A stretch of 20,278 nucleotides of DNA from an uncultured Thermoguttaceae bacterium (GCA_934725735.1 CAKVCP010000031.1:1-20278); one strand, 5' to 3'. Counted from the stretch's first letter, positions 7,633 through 15,180 are shown. Numbers and translations: made by a program. The notes: generated by a model not told the origin, from the sequence alone.

Positions 7633-8895
7633 ATGACAGATAAATCCTGTTTCGAAAGCGACGTGAAATTCTCGCTCAAGTGGGAAAAGACTGAAAATGA
7701 AGACGCGATCGTTGTGACCGGGTTTACCGGGATGGCGGAATCCGTCGTCATCCCTGAAACGATCGAAGGGCTTCCCGTAACGGAAATTCGCGAGGGATCC
7801 GGCGTTGGGCTCTATCAGGAAGGCGCGTTCTTCGGCGCCGCTCAGCTCAGAGAAATCGTCTTGCCGCCGACCCTCAAAAAGATTGGGTCCGACGCCTTCC
7901 TTCGATGCTCTCAGCTTTCGTCCATCGTTTTCCCCGAAGGGTTGGAAGAGATCGGTTCACACGCCTTCGCCGGGTGTCGTTCCTTGGCGAGCGTCGTTCT
8001 CCCGTCCACTCTCCGCGAGCTAGGCGAGGCCGCATTCTCCTATTGCCGCGCCCTCAAAGAGATTACGATCCCCGGTTCGGCGACCGTCGTCCCCCAATGC
8101 GCGTTTGAAGGGTGCGAAAAGCTTCGCTCCGTCGTCTTAGGGGAGGGAATCCGCTCGATCGGCTCTCACGCTTTCTGGCGATGCGATAGCCTCAGCGACC
8201 TCTCTCTCCCGACCACGCTCGCCGAGATCGGTATGGAAGCGTTCCGCGAATGTGGCAGACTCGTCGGAATCGCGCTCCCCGAGGGGCTAGCGCTCCTCGA
8301 CGAAGGCGCATTCGGATATTGCGACAGCCTCGAATCGATCTCCTTCCCGTCCTCTCTGCGGAAGATTGGCGGCGGCGCGTTCCGATATTGCGTCCGTCTT
8401 GATCGCGTCGACCTTGTCGAAGGCCTCGAAGAGATCGGCGACGGCGCTTTCGGAAACTGCGACTACCTCAAAACCGTCGTCTTTCCCTCGACCCTCAAGA
8501 AGATCGGCGACGGCGCCTTCAGCCACTGCGAGATCCTCCAAGACGTCGCGTTCCCCGATTCGCTCGAAACGATCGGCAAGAGCGCCTTCATCTGTTGCAA
8601 CGCGCTTAAATCGATCGTGATTCCTTCCCGCGTGAAGAACCTTGAGCCGCGCGCCTTCGCCGGGTGCCATTCTCTCGGCGAAGCGACCTTTCAAGAAGGC
8701 GTCGAGACGATCGCCGTCGGCGCCTTCGCCGGGTGCGACGCTCTCGCGAAGGCCAACTTCCCCGATTCGTTGACCGCGATAGGCGCGGGCGCGTTCCGCG
8801 ACTGCTACAGTCTCGCGTCCGTCCTCTTGGCGCGCCATACCGACGTTCTAATCGATTCCTTCTCGGGACGGACGACGATATCCCGTAAAGCTTAA
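7633..8895 (+). CDS. cytosolic BspA-like LRR_5 leucine-rich repeat protein
   Basis: The protein has 420 residues. An N-terminal cap (about residues 10-60, containing DAIVVTGFTGMAESVVIPET and GLPVTEI) precedes about 14 tandem repeats of 23 residues, each of the form L-x-x-[IV]-x-[FL]-P-x-x-L-x-x-I-G-x-x-A-F-x-x-C-x-x. This is the LRR_5/BspA class that builds a solenoid for protein or surface recognition. Residues 1-40 contain no signal peptide or membrane segment and the C-terminus has no sorting signal, so the product is probably cytosolic. BspA relatives are often exported. The ATG at 7633 is preferred over the in-frame one at 7606 because GCGAGG lies at a workable distance before it. It is followed 34 nt later by a shorter paralogue, so the two are probably co-transcribed. 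The ligand is unknown. Confidence 0.85.
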   Translation: MTDKSCFESDVKFSLKWEKTENEDAIVVTGFTGMAESVVIPETIEGLPVTEIREGSGVGLYQEGAFFGAAQLREIVLPPTLKKIGSDAFLRCSQLSSIVFPEGLEEIGSHAFAGCRSLASVVLPSTLRELGEAAFSYCRALKEITIPGSATVVPQCAFEGCEKLRSVVLGEGIRSIGSHAFWRCDSLSDLSLPTTLAEIGMEAFRECGRLVGIALPEGLALLDEGAFGYCDSLESISFPSSLRKIGGGAFRYCVRLDRVDLVEGLEEIGDGAFGNCDYLKTVVFPSTLKKIGDGAFSHCEILQDVAFPDSLETIGKSAFICCNALKSIVIPSRVKNLEPRAFAGCHSLGEATFQEGVETIAVGAFAGCDALAKANFPDSLTAIGAGAFRDCYSLASVLLARHTDVLIDSFSGRTTISRKA

Positions 8896-8929
8896 TCCGC
8901 TAACAATAGGAAGGGAAAGGAGGCATACG

Positions 8930-9562
8930 ATGGGCTTTGGCGCGTTTGAAACGCCGATGAACGACCTCGAGGCCTCCAATCTGCTCGCGTGGAAAATCGA
9001 CGAATCCGGCGCGATCGTCACCGGATTTCGGTCCGCCGCGCGGCGCGTCAAAATACCCGAGACTCTCGGCGGCGCCCCCGTGAAGAGGATCGAAGGCGTC
9101 GGAAAGAAGACGTCTCCCGCTACGGCGAATCTTTGCGGACTATGGTTTCCCGACTCCCTCGAAACAATCGGCGAAGGCGCCCTCGCGCGATACTCCGCGC
9201 TCGCCTTCGTCCGCTTCGGCGCCAACCTGCGCGAAATTCAACCCTTCGCCTTCTACTCCTGCTCCGAGCTGCGCGAACTCGATTTCCGCGCCACGCGTCT
9301 CGAAACGATCGACGACGACGCCTTCTTCGGATGCTCTTCCGTCGTCTCTCTCTTCTTCCCCGCGACGCTCCGGTCGATCGGCTCGAGCGCCTTTTCCGGA
9401 TGCGTCAAGATCGCTCACGTCGATGCGCCGCGCGATTCGCTCGAAGTCGACGTCAAACCCTACGCCTTCCGCGGCGTCCGCGCCCCTCTTCAGGTCGTCG
9501 ACGGAAAACTCAAACTCGGCGCCGAGAAGCTGCGGTTCCAACCGTCGACCTCTGCCCGCTGA
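8930..9562 (+). CDS. second, shorter LRR_5 protein, paralogue of the preceding gene
   Basis: The protein has 210 residues. Its N-terminal cap matches the upstream protein: LLAWKIDESGAIVTGF aligned with the other's KWEKTENEDAIVVTGF, then V-x-IPET and G-x-PV-x-x-I. About four or five LRR_5 units follow, with less regular spacing (for example SLETIGEGALARYSALAFV, LETIDDDAFFGCSSVVSLF and LRSIGSSAFSGCVKIAHV). A divergent C-terminal end without repeats runs from about residue 165. There is no signal peptide. An excellent ribosome-binding site (AAAGGAGG at about 8915-8922) sets the start. The pair looks like a duplication followed by loss of repeats in this copy. The next gene begins the tail-like module 136 nt downstream, beyond a weak hairpin. 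Confidence 0.8.
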   Translation: MGFGAFETPMNDLEASNLLAWKIDESGAIVTGFRSAARRVKIPETLGGAPVKRIEGVGKKTSPATANLCGLWFPDSLETIGEGALARYSALAFVRFGANLREIQPFAFYSCSELRELDFRATRLETIDDDAFFGCSSVVSLFFPATLRSIGSSAFSGCVKIAHVDAPRDSLEVDVKPYAFRGVRAPLQVVDGKLKLGAEKLRFQPSTSAR

Positions 9563-9567
9563 CAGAT

Positions 9568-9600
9568 CGCGCGTTCGACTCGACGCGCGTTGTCTTTTTT
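9568..9600 (+). terminator. weak terminator-like hairpin between the LRR genes and the tail-like module
   Basis: CGCGCGT at 9568-9574 pairs with ACGCGCG at 9583-9589. A T-rich tract (TTGTCTTTTTT) follows, with six T at 9595-9600, five nt after the stem. The gap before the T run makes it a weak or partial terminator. Confidence 0.45.
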
Positions 9601-9698
9601 CCGCGCCCTCGCTCATTTTTCGCGCATAAACGCCGCGCATAGGGCAATATCTAGGAAGAGTCGACGATTTCTACACGGCTCGGAAAGGACAATACGCG

Positions 9699-10118
9699 AT
9701 GAGCGACGATATTTTTGCCGACGTCTTTCTCGGCAAGCGCGGGTTCATTCACGCGCTCCTTCAAATCTTTGGCGAAAACGCGATTCTTTTGCGCGGCGAC
9801 GGATCGCGACTCCGCGTGACCCTCGCGCGTTCCAACGCCGTCGAACGCAAACCCGACGGAGTTGGGGACGCGCTCTTCGACCTCTACCGCGAAGGGTTCC
9901 GCGCCGCGCTCTCTCCCGAGGGGCTCGAAACGCCGCCGACGCCGGGGCGCGACTTTCTACTCCTGCGCGACGGAAAGTTCAGGATCGAACGCGTCGAGAC
10001 GCGGCGCGCGGGGGGGAAGATCGCGGCGTATACGGTCGACGGGGCGTTGGAGGACGCGGACGGCGGCGCGTCGGAGGACGCGTTGAGAGCGCCCGAGAAG
10101 ACGGAGGCGCGACGATGA
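9699..10118 (+). CDS. small protein at the head-tail connector position of a tail-like module
   Basis: The protein has 139 residues. It is largely hydrophilic with a short hydrophobic N-terminal part (DIFADVFLGKRGFIHALLQIFG), and its C-terminus is rich in Glu, Asp, Arg and Ala. The pattern F-L-L-L-R-D-G-K-F-R-I-E-R-V-E suggests beta strands. No family is recognised from sequence. The role is inferred only from its place: first gene of the module, with an ATGA overlap to a tail-terminator-like gene, as in siphophage head-completion genes. AAAGGA at about 9686 supports the start. It could equally be an unrelated small protein carried with the module. Confidence 0.5.
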   Translation: MSDDIFADVFLGKRGFIHALLQIFGENAILLRGDGSRLRVTLARSNAVERKPDGVGDALFDLYREGFRAALSPEGLETPPTPGRDFLLLRDGKFRIERVETRRAGGKIAAYTVDGALEDADGGASEDALRAPEKTEARR

Positions 10119-10555
10119 CGCCTTCCGCGCAAATCGCCGCGTATCTCCGCGCGGGTATCAAACGTCTCGCCGCGCTTGGCGTCGACGCGTCGCGCGTCTA
10201 TGCGCCGAACGAACGCGCGACCCCAACCGGCGACGTCTACTTCCAGATCGCCGTGACGAGCGTCGACGCGACTCTGGAGACGGAGCGCCAACGCGTCGCG
10301 CGATATAACGCGTCGATCGTCGTCAATCTCCGCGAAGGGGAGGGCGTCCGCCGCGCCGACGCGATCGCCGACGAACTCATGCGCTTCTTCAACGCCCCCG
10401 ACGAAGGGGGACGCGGGTTCTCCATCCCCGCGGACGACGCGTCGGCGCGCCCCGCGTTCGTCTATCTAAACTCCGCGCGGCGCGAACCCGCGAAGCTCGA
10501 GAACGCGCGATTTCGCGTTCCGATTTTTCTCGCGTGGGAAATTCATGAAACCTGA
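10115..10555 (+). CDS. phage tail terminator-like protein
   Basis: The protein has 146 residues. The start codon overlaps the previous stop (ATGA at 10115-10118), implying translational coupling. The predicted fold is an N-terminal helix (AQIAAYLRAGIKRLAALG), a strand with Y-F-Q-I-A-V-T-S-V, a strand with A-S-I-V-V-N-L, a helix RRADAIADELMRFFN, then paired strands ending RFRVPIFLAWEI. This alpha-beta pattern and length fit tail terminator or minor tail-completion proteins (lambda gpU-like), which cap the tail tube. Position just before a tube-like gene agrees. The resemblance is at pattern level, not a family match. A longer ORF in the same frame begins at 9590, but its early part is out-of-frame shadow of the previous gene. 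Confidence 0.5.
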   Translation: MTPSAQIAAYLRAGIKRLAALGVDASRVYAPNERATPTGDVYFQIAVTSVDATLETERQRVARYNASIVVNLREGEGVRRADAIADELMRFFNAPDEGGRGFSIPADDASARPAFVYLNSARREPAKLENARFRVPIFLAWEIHET

Positions 10556-10590
10556 CGCGCTTGCGTCGTTACGAAAGGATTGATATCTCT

Positions 10591-11118
10591 ATGGCTGGAA
10601 AGAATTTATGGAAAGAAGAGGGCGTTGTGCGAAAAAACTCCCTCCTGCGCGCTAAGCTCACCCTCGACGTCAAGAGCTCCGCGAGCGCCGCGACCGCCGA
10701 AGTCGGCGACTACTACGAGTTCAACTGCAAGTCGAAGACCGCCCCCGCGTGCTCCGCAGCGCCCGTGTGGACCGACGTCACCGACAACCCCGACGAGCCG
10801 ACGGGTTACGCTTACGCGGGGAAGCCCGAGCAGCTGGAGACGATCACGCTCATTACGCGCACGCCCCTCGAGTTGACTTACGGGGGGCTCCTCGAACATC
10901 AGAAGGCGGGGGACGTCTTCACGCTGACGTACGTATACGACGACCCGCACGAAACGCTGATCTATACGGTGAGCGTCGCGAACTGCCAGATCGTCGACGT
11001 TTCGCCGAGCGCGGGGGGGAACGACGCGGGGTCGGAGACGCGGATTCGCGTCCTTCCGGAAGGGGGCGCGGGGGCGAATATGCCCGTCGTGTCGACGAGT
11101 CCGAGAGAGAACGGATGA
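10591..11118 (+). CDS. major tail (tube) protein-like
   Basis: The protein has 175 residues. It is rich in beta-strand patterns (LLRAKLTLDVKSS, YYEFNCKSK, LETITLITRTPLELTYGG, DVFTLTYVYDD, LIYTVSVANCQIVDVSP), with alternating hydrophobic residues and a Gly/Pro/Ser-rich end. Its size and its place directly between a terminator-like gene and the frameshifting tail chaperone are those of a siphophage tube protein, the most abundant part of a tail. GAAAGGAT at about 10572-10579 precedes the start; an in-frame upstream ATG at 10561 has no good site. No specific tail-tube family can be asserted from sequence alone. Confidence 0.48.
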   Translation: MAGKNLWKEEGVVRKNSLLRAKLTLDVKSSASAATAEVGDYYEFNCKSKTAPACSAAPVWTDVTDNPDEPTGYAYAGKPEQLETITLITRTPLELTYGGLLEHQKAGDVFTLTYVYDDPHETLIYTVSVANCQIVDVSPSAGGNDAGSETRIRVLPEGGAGANMPVVSTSPRENG

Positions 11119-11156
11119 TTGCGGGAGATTTGAGATTTTGACGAAAGGAGACGCAA

Positions 11157-11552
11157 ATGTTTGATATCGACGAATTTATGAACGCGGCGAGTTACGACGA
11201 AACGGCGGTCGTGCGTCGTGGAACGCAGGAGTTTCGGATCGTGCGGCTTAACGGGGCGCAGCGTTTGCGCTTCAACGATTTGACGACGCGGTACGATCGA
11301 ACGGTCTACGCGCTCGCGCACGGGCTGCTGAGCGGTTCGGAGTCGCGCCCGATCGGAGAGGAGAACGCGGCGCGCTTTGTGGAGCGCTTCGGGGCGTTGG
11401 CGGAGGCGCTCTTCGCGGATATTTTCGAGTTGACGCAGCGGTCGCTGGAGAAGGAGGCGGAGATATGGCGCGAGACGCGAAAAAACTGCGACGCGGCGCC
11501 GGGGAAGGATACGCGGGACTCCTGCGCCGCTACGCCATGCGCCGCGCGATGA
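11157..11552 (+). CDS. tail assembly chaperone, short form (gpG-like)
   Basis: The protein has 131 residues. A start with a strong AAAGGAG site follows the tube-like gene. The first 100 residues (EFRIVRLNGAQRLRFNDLTT, ALAHGLLSGSE, FGALAEALFADIFELTQRSL) have the short beta-strand plus helical layout of tail assembly chaperones, which bind the tape measure protein and the tube subunit during assembly and are absent from the finished tail. The last 20 residues after the slippery site look like unselected coding (CDAAPGKDTRDSCAATPCAA). Together with the overlapping -1 frame and its frameshift signal, the pair reproduces the lambda G/GT arrangement. The arrangement, not sequence similarity, carries the call. 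Confidence 0.7.
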   Translation: MFDIDEFMNAASYDETAVVRRGTQEFRIVRLNGAQRLRFNDLTTRYDRTVYALAHGLLSGSESRPIGEENAARFVERFGALAEALFADIFELTQRSLEKEAEIWRETRKNCDAAPGKDTRDSCAATPCAAR

Positions 11553-11905
11553 CCCCGAGTCGCCCCCCGACGCGCCGCGAGCTGATCGAAGACGCCGCGT
11601 ACGTCGAATGGGCCGCGCAGGGAAACGCCCCCCTCGACGAACGCGGCGCTCTCCTCGTCGCGATTTGGCGACTCCTCGGGCTCCTCGCCGCCGCCCAAGG
11701 CGTCGATATGCGCGAAGAGGCCCGACTCGCAGCCGATCCCGAGGCGCTGCGCCCGCGACCCGCGCCCCCCGACGCCCCGCGCGACGAAGACGACGAAACG
11801 CGACGCGCCTTCGCTCCGCTCCTCGCCCGCGCAAAACGCGCCCTGGAACGCCGCAACTCCAGTTCCGCCCCCGTTCCCGCCCCTGACGCAAAGGAGACCC
11901 AATGA
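11157..11905 (+). CDS. tail assembly chaperone, -1 frameshift fusion product (gpGT-like)
   Basis: This product joins 11157-11486 to 11486-11905, 249 residues. It shares the first 110 codons with the short form, then reads K-K-L-R-R-G in the -1 frame. The T part (about 139 residues) is helical: RRELIEDAAYVEWAAQGN, GALLVAIWRLLGLLAAAQ, RRAFAPLLARAKRALERR, with a Pro/Ala-rich linker. In lambda-like phages the T domain recruits tube subunits to the tape measure, and the ratio of G to GT is set by frameshifting. An independent internal start at 11465 with its own ribosome-binding site is an alternative way to make the T part alone (146 residues). The stop overlaps the next start (ATGA at 11902). 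Confidence 0.68.
11451..11467 (+). promoter_or_regulatory. internal ribosome-binding site and ATG for the T frame
   Basis: AAGGAGG at 11451-11457 stands 7 nt before an ATG at 11465-11467 in the -1 frame. The spacing is ideal, so the T segment could be translated on its own as well as by frameshifting. The site lies 22 nt before the slippery heptamer, farther than the roughly 10 nt at which internal Shine-Dalgarno sites usually stimulate -1 shifts. Confidence 0.5.
11480..11531 (+). promoter_or_regulatory. programmed -1 ribosomal frameshift signal
   Basis: The heptamer A AAA AAC (11480-11486) is in the correct phase for the upstream frame (codons CGA AAA AAC). Six nt later a perfect 7-bp stem forms between GCGGCGC (11493-11499) and GCGCCGC (11525-11531) with a 25-nt loop. 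Heptamer, spacer and GC stem match the textbook layout, and the -1 frame stays open for 139 codons. Confidence 0.8.
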
Positions 11906-13416
11906 AAGAAAAACGACGATTTCAAGGCCCCGCCGACTCGATCTCCCCGCGCGCGAAGCTCGAACTCCGCGCCCCGCGCGCCCCCTCGGGAAAGCTCGAC
12001 GCGCGTTCCCTACCGACGTCGCGACGCCCCGCGAGTTGGCGCGTTCCGCGAAAGAAACGCCTCGAGACGCTTCCCTTCGCGCAGTTCGCGAACCTCGCCG
12101 CGCGACTCCGACGCCGCGTTCCTCAACGCCCCCGCGACCGCCTTGACGCCCCGACGTCCGCGCTTTCTCGATTCCGCGCCCCCGACGGCCCCCAGCGCGT
12201 CTCGCGTTTGTCGAACGCCGCGCGGAATCTCGACGCGCCCCTTTCCGCGTTTCCCGCCGCGCGAGCGCTACGCGTCCCTGTTCACGTGCGCGTCCCATCC
12301 TCTCCATGCGCGTTCCTCGACGCGCCGCGCGACTCCGAACGCTTCCGACGCGCCGCAACCCCGCGCGATTCCGCTTCCGCGCTCTTCGCCGCGCCCGACG
12401 CGACGCCGCCGACCTTTTCGACGCCCGCGTTCTTCTCGCCGCCGCGACGCGCAAGCCTTCGCGTCCCCGAGTCGCCGAACGCCGATTTGCCGACCGCGCC
12501 TGTCGACGCGTTGCGGAATCCGCGCGCGGAATCGTCGCCTTCCCCTCGGACGTTTTTGAGCTCCGCCGACGTCCCCGACGCCGCGCCGAGATTCGAAGCG
12601 ACCGGTTTCTTCGACGCGCCGCGCGGAACGGCTCCCTTACCTCTCTCGGCGCCGACTGCGAACCCAACGCGCCCTCGCAACGCCTCGGCGTTCGGAAAAG
12701 ACGCGCTCCTTTCCGCGCCGAACGTGACGTTCGCGCCGACCCTTCGCCGCGTCGAAGCGCGTTTCGGAACCGGTAGGAGAAGACGCGAAGGCGGCGTCGA
12801 AGAACGCCGGGATACTATAGACGTCGCGACCGATAGCGTCGCGGAGACGCGGCGGTCGACTATTCGAGAAGAAGACGATAGCGTGTCGTCCAAAGACGCG
12901 TTATTCTTCGACAATACTATGAATTACGGCGCGTCATCGCAACCGAACGGACTGATAAAACGCGGCTCTAGCGTCTTCGAGTCGCTTAGCGATTCGTCGG
13001 GTCTCCCTTTGCGTAGCGTTGCGAATTGGCGATTCCAGACGAAGAGCGCGTCGCGCGACGCTACGGGCTCGGAGCCGACGTCGCCGGAGGGGTTCGAGAC
13101 GCGGCGTTTTGCGCTCGATCGGGGGGATCGGGGCGTGTCGACGCTTGGCGCGGACGCGTTGGAGGGACGCGAGCGCTTCCGCGAGGAGGCGTGGGGCGCG
13201 TCATTCGCGGGGCGGGGGAGCGTCGAGACGACTCGAAGCGCGACGTCGGGGAGCTCTTCGGGACGCCGCGCCGCGACGACACAATGGCCGATGACGGAGA
13301 CGCCGCGCGAGCGCGCGAATTTGGCGACGATCGAACGACTCTTGAAGGAGTCGCGCGACGCGCTCGTGAATCTTGCCCGTGATTCGAAGGGGGATTGGAC
13401 CCTCGACGTCGAGTAA
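11902..13416 (+). CDS. low-complexity protein at the tape-measure position, function unknown
   Basis: The protein has 504 residues. The start overlaps the previous stop (ATGA). Residues 1 to about 290 are extremely rich in Arg, Ala, Pro and Ser, with recurring D-A-P and R-x-P patterns, and look disordered and strongly basic. From about 300 on the composition turns more acidic and Ser/Thr/Gly-rich. The last 40 residues are amphipathic helix (RANLATIERLLKESRDALVNL), resembling the helical end seen in some tape measure or scaffold proteins. No hydrophobic segment, coiled coil of length or enzyme motif is visible. On the + strand the first part is C-rich and the part after about 13050 is G-rich. 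The place right after G/GT is that of the tape measure, but the composition is unlike one. It could also be a fusion of unrelated parts. Confidence 0.5.
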   Translation: MKEKRRFQGPADSISPRAKLELRAPRAPSGKLDARSLPTSRRPASWRVPRKKRLETLPFAQFANLAARLRRRVPQRPRDRLDAPTSALSRFRAPDGPQRVSRLSNAARNLDAPLSAFPAARALRVPVHVRVPSSPCAFLDAPRDSERFRRAATPRDSASALFAAPDATPPTFSTPAFFSPPRRASLRVPESPNADLPTAPVDALRNPRAESSPSPRTFLSSADVPDAAPRFEATGFFDAPRGTAPLPLSAPTANPTRPRNASAFGKDALLSAPNVTFAPTLRRVEARFGTGRRRREGGVEERRDTIDVATDSVAETRRSTIREEDDSVSSKDALFFDNTMNYGASSQPNGLIKRGSSVFESLSDSSGLPLRSVANWRFQTKSASRDATGSEPTSPEGFETRRFALDRGDRGVSTLGADALEGRERFREEAWGASFAGRGSVETTRSATSGSSSGRRAATTQWPMTETPRERANLATIERLLKESRDALVNLARDSKGDWTLDVE

Positions 13417-13457
13417 CGCGGCAATTTGACGTGCAAAAGAAAGGAGGCGCCGCGCCG

Positions 13458-14477
13458 ATGGGGTGGCGATTATTGAGACGAATTGAGCGCGGCGGTCGCG
13501 TCGCGGAAAATTACGAAAAGGAGACCGACGAAATATACGAGCTCGATTCCGCCGAGGATTTCGACGCCTTTCTCGTCTCCTTCAAAAAGAAGGGGGGGAT
13601 CGTCGTCGAGAAGCGGCGCGGACTCTCATTCTATTATTGCGTCGACGACGTCGAGGTGACGCGCAGACCCCCGACCGCGACGGGGCGCGTCCAGGCGGTC
13701 GCAAGGATCCGACTCTCTCTACTGAGCGGCGGCGAGCGCGACGCCCCCCCGTGGGAGCTGCCCCCCTACGCGCTGCGCGTCTCGACAAAATCGATCGAAG
13801 AGACGACGTCGCGATTCTACCCCGGCGTCGGCGATATCCTCGTCCCGCGCTCGAGCTATTCCCCCGTTCCGTTGACGAACACGGCGGGCGTTCGAATCCC
13901 GGCGCGAACGACGCGCGGGGTCTCTCTGATCGAGTTCGCGTACAACGTCCCCGTTTCGGCGTTTGATTCGCGCCTCTTCTGGCAGGCGCAGGGCAAGATC
14001 AACCTTCTGACCGTCGCGGTTTGCGGGATGACCTTCCCTCCGCGCACGATTCGCCTCGAGTCCTTCGCCATGCGGTACATGACGGCGACGACGCAGACGC
14101 AAGACGCGAGCGGTTCGACGACGGAGACGACGTGGAAGTACTATCGCGTCGACGTCGGGCTCCTGGCGAATCCGCAGTCGTACGACCAGCTCTTCGCGAA
14201 TACGGGGCTTCACATGAAGAGAAACGGGAAGCTGTCGCGAATATGGCGGTGGACGGGGAGCGACGGGGCGCGGTATGGGACGTACAAGGAGTACCAGGCG
14301 TCGGGATCGCGCGACGGGGAGCCGATCGCGGAGCCCGCGCCCCTTGACGCGTCGGGAGAGAACGTGGCGCCGGTCGCGACGTGGCGCGTAGGGTCGCCGT
14401 ACGAGCCCGCCGACTTCAAAGCGCTCGGGCTTCCGACGCAAGGCCCGACGCAGTGGAGCGTTCCGATCGCCGAATGA
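13458..14477 (+). CDS. unrecognised protein of the tail-like module, possibly tail-tip or baseplate
   Basis: The protein has 339 residues. AAAGGAGG ending at 13447 selects the ATG at 13458 over the in-frame one at 13395, which would overlap the preceding gene. The N-terminus (GWRLLRRIERGGRVAENYEK) is basic-amphipathic. The rest alternates strand patterns such as LSFYYCVDDVEVTRR, VQAVARIRLSLL and WKYYRVDVGLLANP, with a Pro-rich C-terminus. There is no signal peptide and no transmembrane segment. A tail-tip or fibre-base role is suggested only by order (after the tape-measure position, before a second small protein). I do not recognise the family. Confidence 0.5.
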   Translation: MGWRLLRRIERGGRVAENYEKETDEIYELDSAEDFDAFLVSFKKKGGIVVEKRRGLSFYYCVDDVEVTRRPPTATGRVQAVARIRLSLLSGGERDAPPWELPPYALRVSTKSIEETTSRFYPGVGDILVPRSSYSPVPLTNTAGVRIPARTTRGVSLIEFAYNVPVSAFDSRLFWQAQGKINLLTVAVCGMTFPPRTIRLESFAMRYMTATTQTQDASGSTTETTWKYYRVDVGLLANPQSYDQLFANTGLHMKRNGKLSRIWRWTGSDGARYGTYKEYQASGSRDGEPIAEPAPLDASGENVAPVATWRVGSPYEPADFKALGLPTQGPTQWSVPIAE

Positions 14478-14520
14478 TCGGAGTCTGAAAGAAGAAGAGA
14501 GAGAAGAAAGGAGAAGAAGA

Positions 14521-15165
14521 ATGAAACGATTGACGATGACGCGCGAGGCGGCGCGGGAGGTAGTCGCGGCGGGGACGGAGACGCCGGAACGCGCGTGTTA
14601 CGACGCGCCCCCCTTCGCGGAGGGGTGGACGCCCCCGATGGAAGCGAGGCCGTGCCGTCTGCGCTCGGCATGGCGCAAGACGGAGGAGGGGATTTGGAGC
14701 GCGAAGGCGGTTTTTCTCGACGCCGGGGCGCAAAGCGGCAATTCGGACGCGCTCGTCGACGTCTACTCGGTCGCGGGGGGCTCGCCGCCGGAGGGTGATC
14801 CATACGAATGGACCTTTTACGCGGTGTGGCGGGGACGGTGGGAGTCGACGCAGCAGCCGGTAGAGCGCAAGGCGTATATCGCGGGGGACGCGATCTCGGT
14901 GGGGGGGTACGATTCGGAGCTTGGGGGGATTCCGATCGTGAATATGGGGGTGTGCCGCGCGCAGATCGCGGGGGAGAGTCGCCAGGAGACGAAGACGCTC
15001 TATTTCTCCCCGATTTGGTTCAAGTGGATCCCGTCGTCCCTCGATATCGCGGGGAAGCGCGAAGTCGCGATCAAGGCGAAGACGGTCGACGTCGTGACGG
15101 ATATCGTCAACGGGTCGCCGGTAAAGAAGAAGATCGTCGTCCTCGTCGGCGCGGACGGTTCGTAA
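14521..15165 (+). CDS. unrecognised protein, last gene of the tail-like module
   Basis: The protein has 214 residues. It begins after a purine-rich AAAGGAGAAGAAG leader, with the start at an ideal distance. It is mainly beta-strand (WSAKAVFLDAGAQ, YEWTFYAVWRGRWES, TLYFSPIWFKWIPSSL, KKKIVVLVGADGS), with several Trp and Gly residues. The pattern is compatible with a small virion or receptor-binding-like protein, but no family is recognised. The gene is 43 nt after its neighbour and 15 nt before the module's terminator, so it closes the transcription unit. Confidence 0.5.
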   Translation: MKRLTMTREAAREVVAAGTETPERACYDAPPFAEGWTPPMEARPCRLRSAWRKTEEGIWSAKAVFLDAGAQSGNSDALVDVYSVAGGSPPEGDPYEWTFYAVWRGRWESTQQPVERKAYIAGDAISVGGYDSELGGIPIVNMGVCRAQIAGESRQETKTLYFSPIWFKWIPSSLDIAGKREVAIKAKTVDVVTDIVNGSPVKKKIVVLVGADGS

Positions 15166-15180
15166 CGGGTAGGAATATCG

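Noticed and set aside
7800..8850. Regular 69-bp periodicity resembling a tandem DNA repeat or CRISPR-like array
   Set aside because: It is the 23-codon LRR_5 period. The units differ at DNA level and there are no identical repeats with unique spacers. No CRISPR array was seen in the window.
9590..10114. Upstream extension of the tail-terminator-like gene to 9590
   Set aside because: The extra segment is Arg-rich shadow of the 9699 gene. The ATGA-coupled start at 10115 fits the module.
11451..11486. Internal Shine-Dalgarno as the stimulator of the frameshift
   Set aside because: It is 22 nt before the heptamer, beyond the usual range. It is better explained as a start site for the 11465 ATG.
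11306..12667. 453-codon open frame on the minus strand across the T part and the 504-residue gene
   Set aside because: Arg/Gly/Ala-dominated composition with no start context. The + strand genes there have ATGA-coupled starts and good ribosome-binding sites. Long antisense frames are expected in this GC-rich codon pattern.
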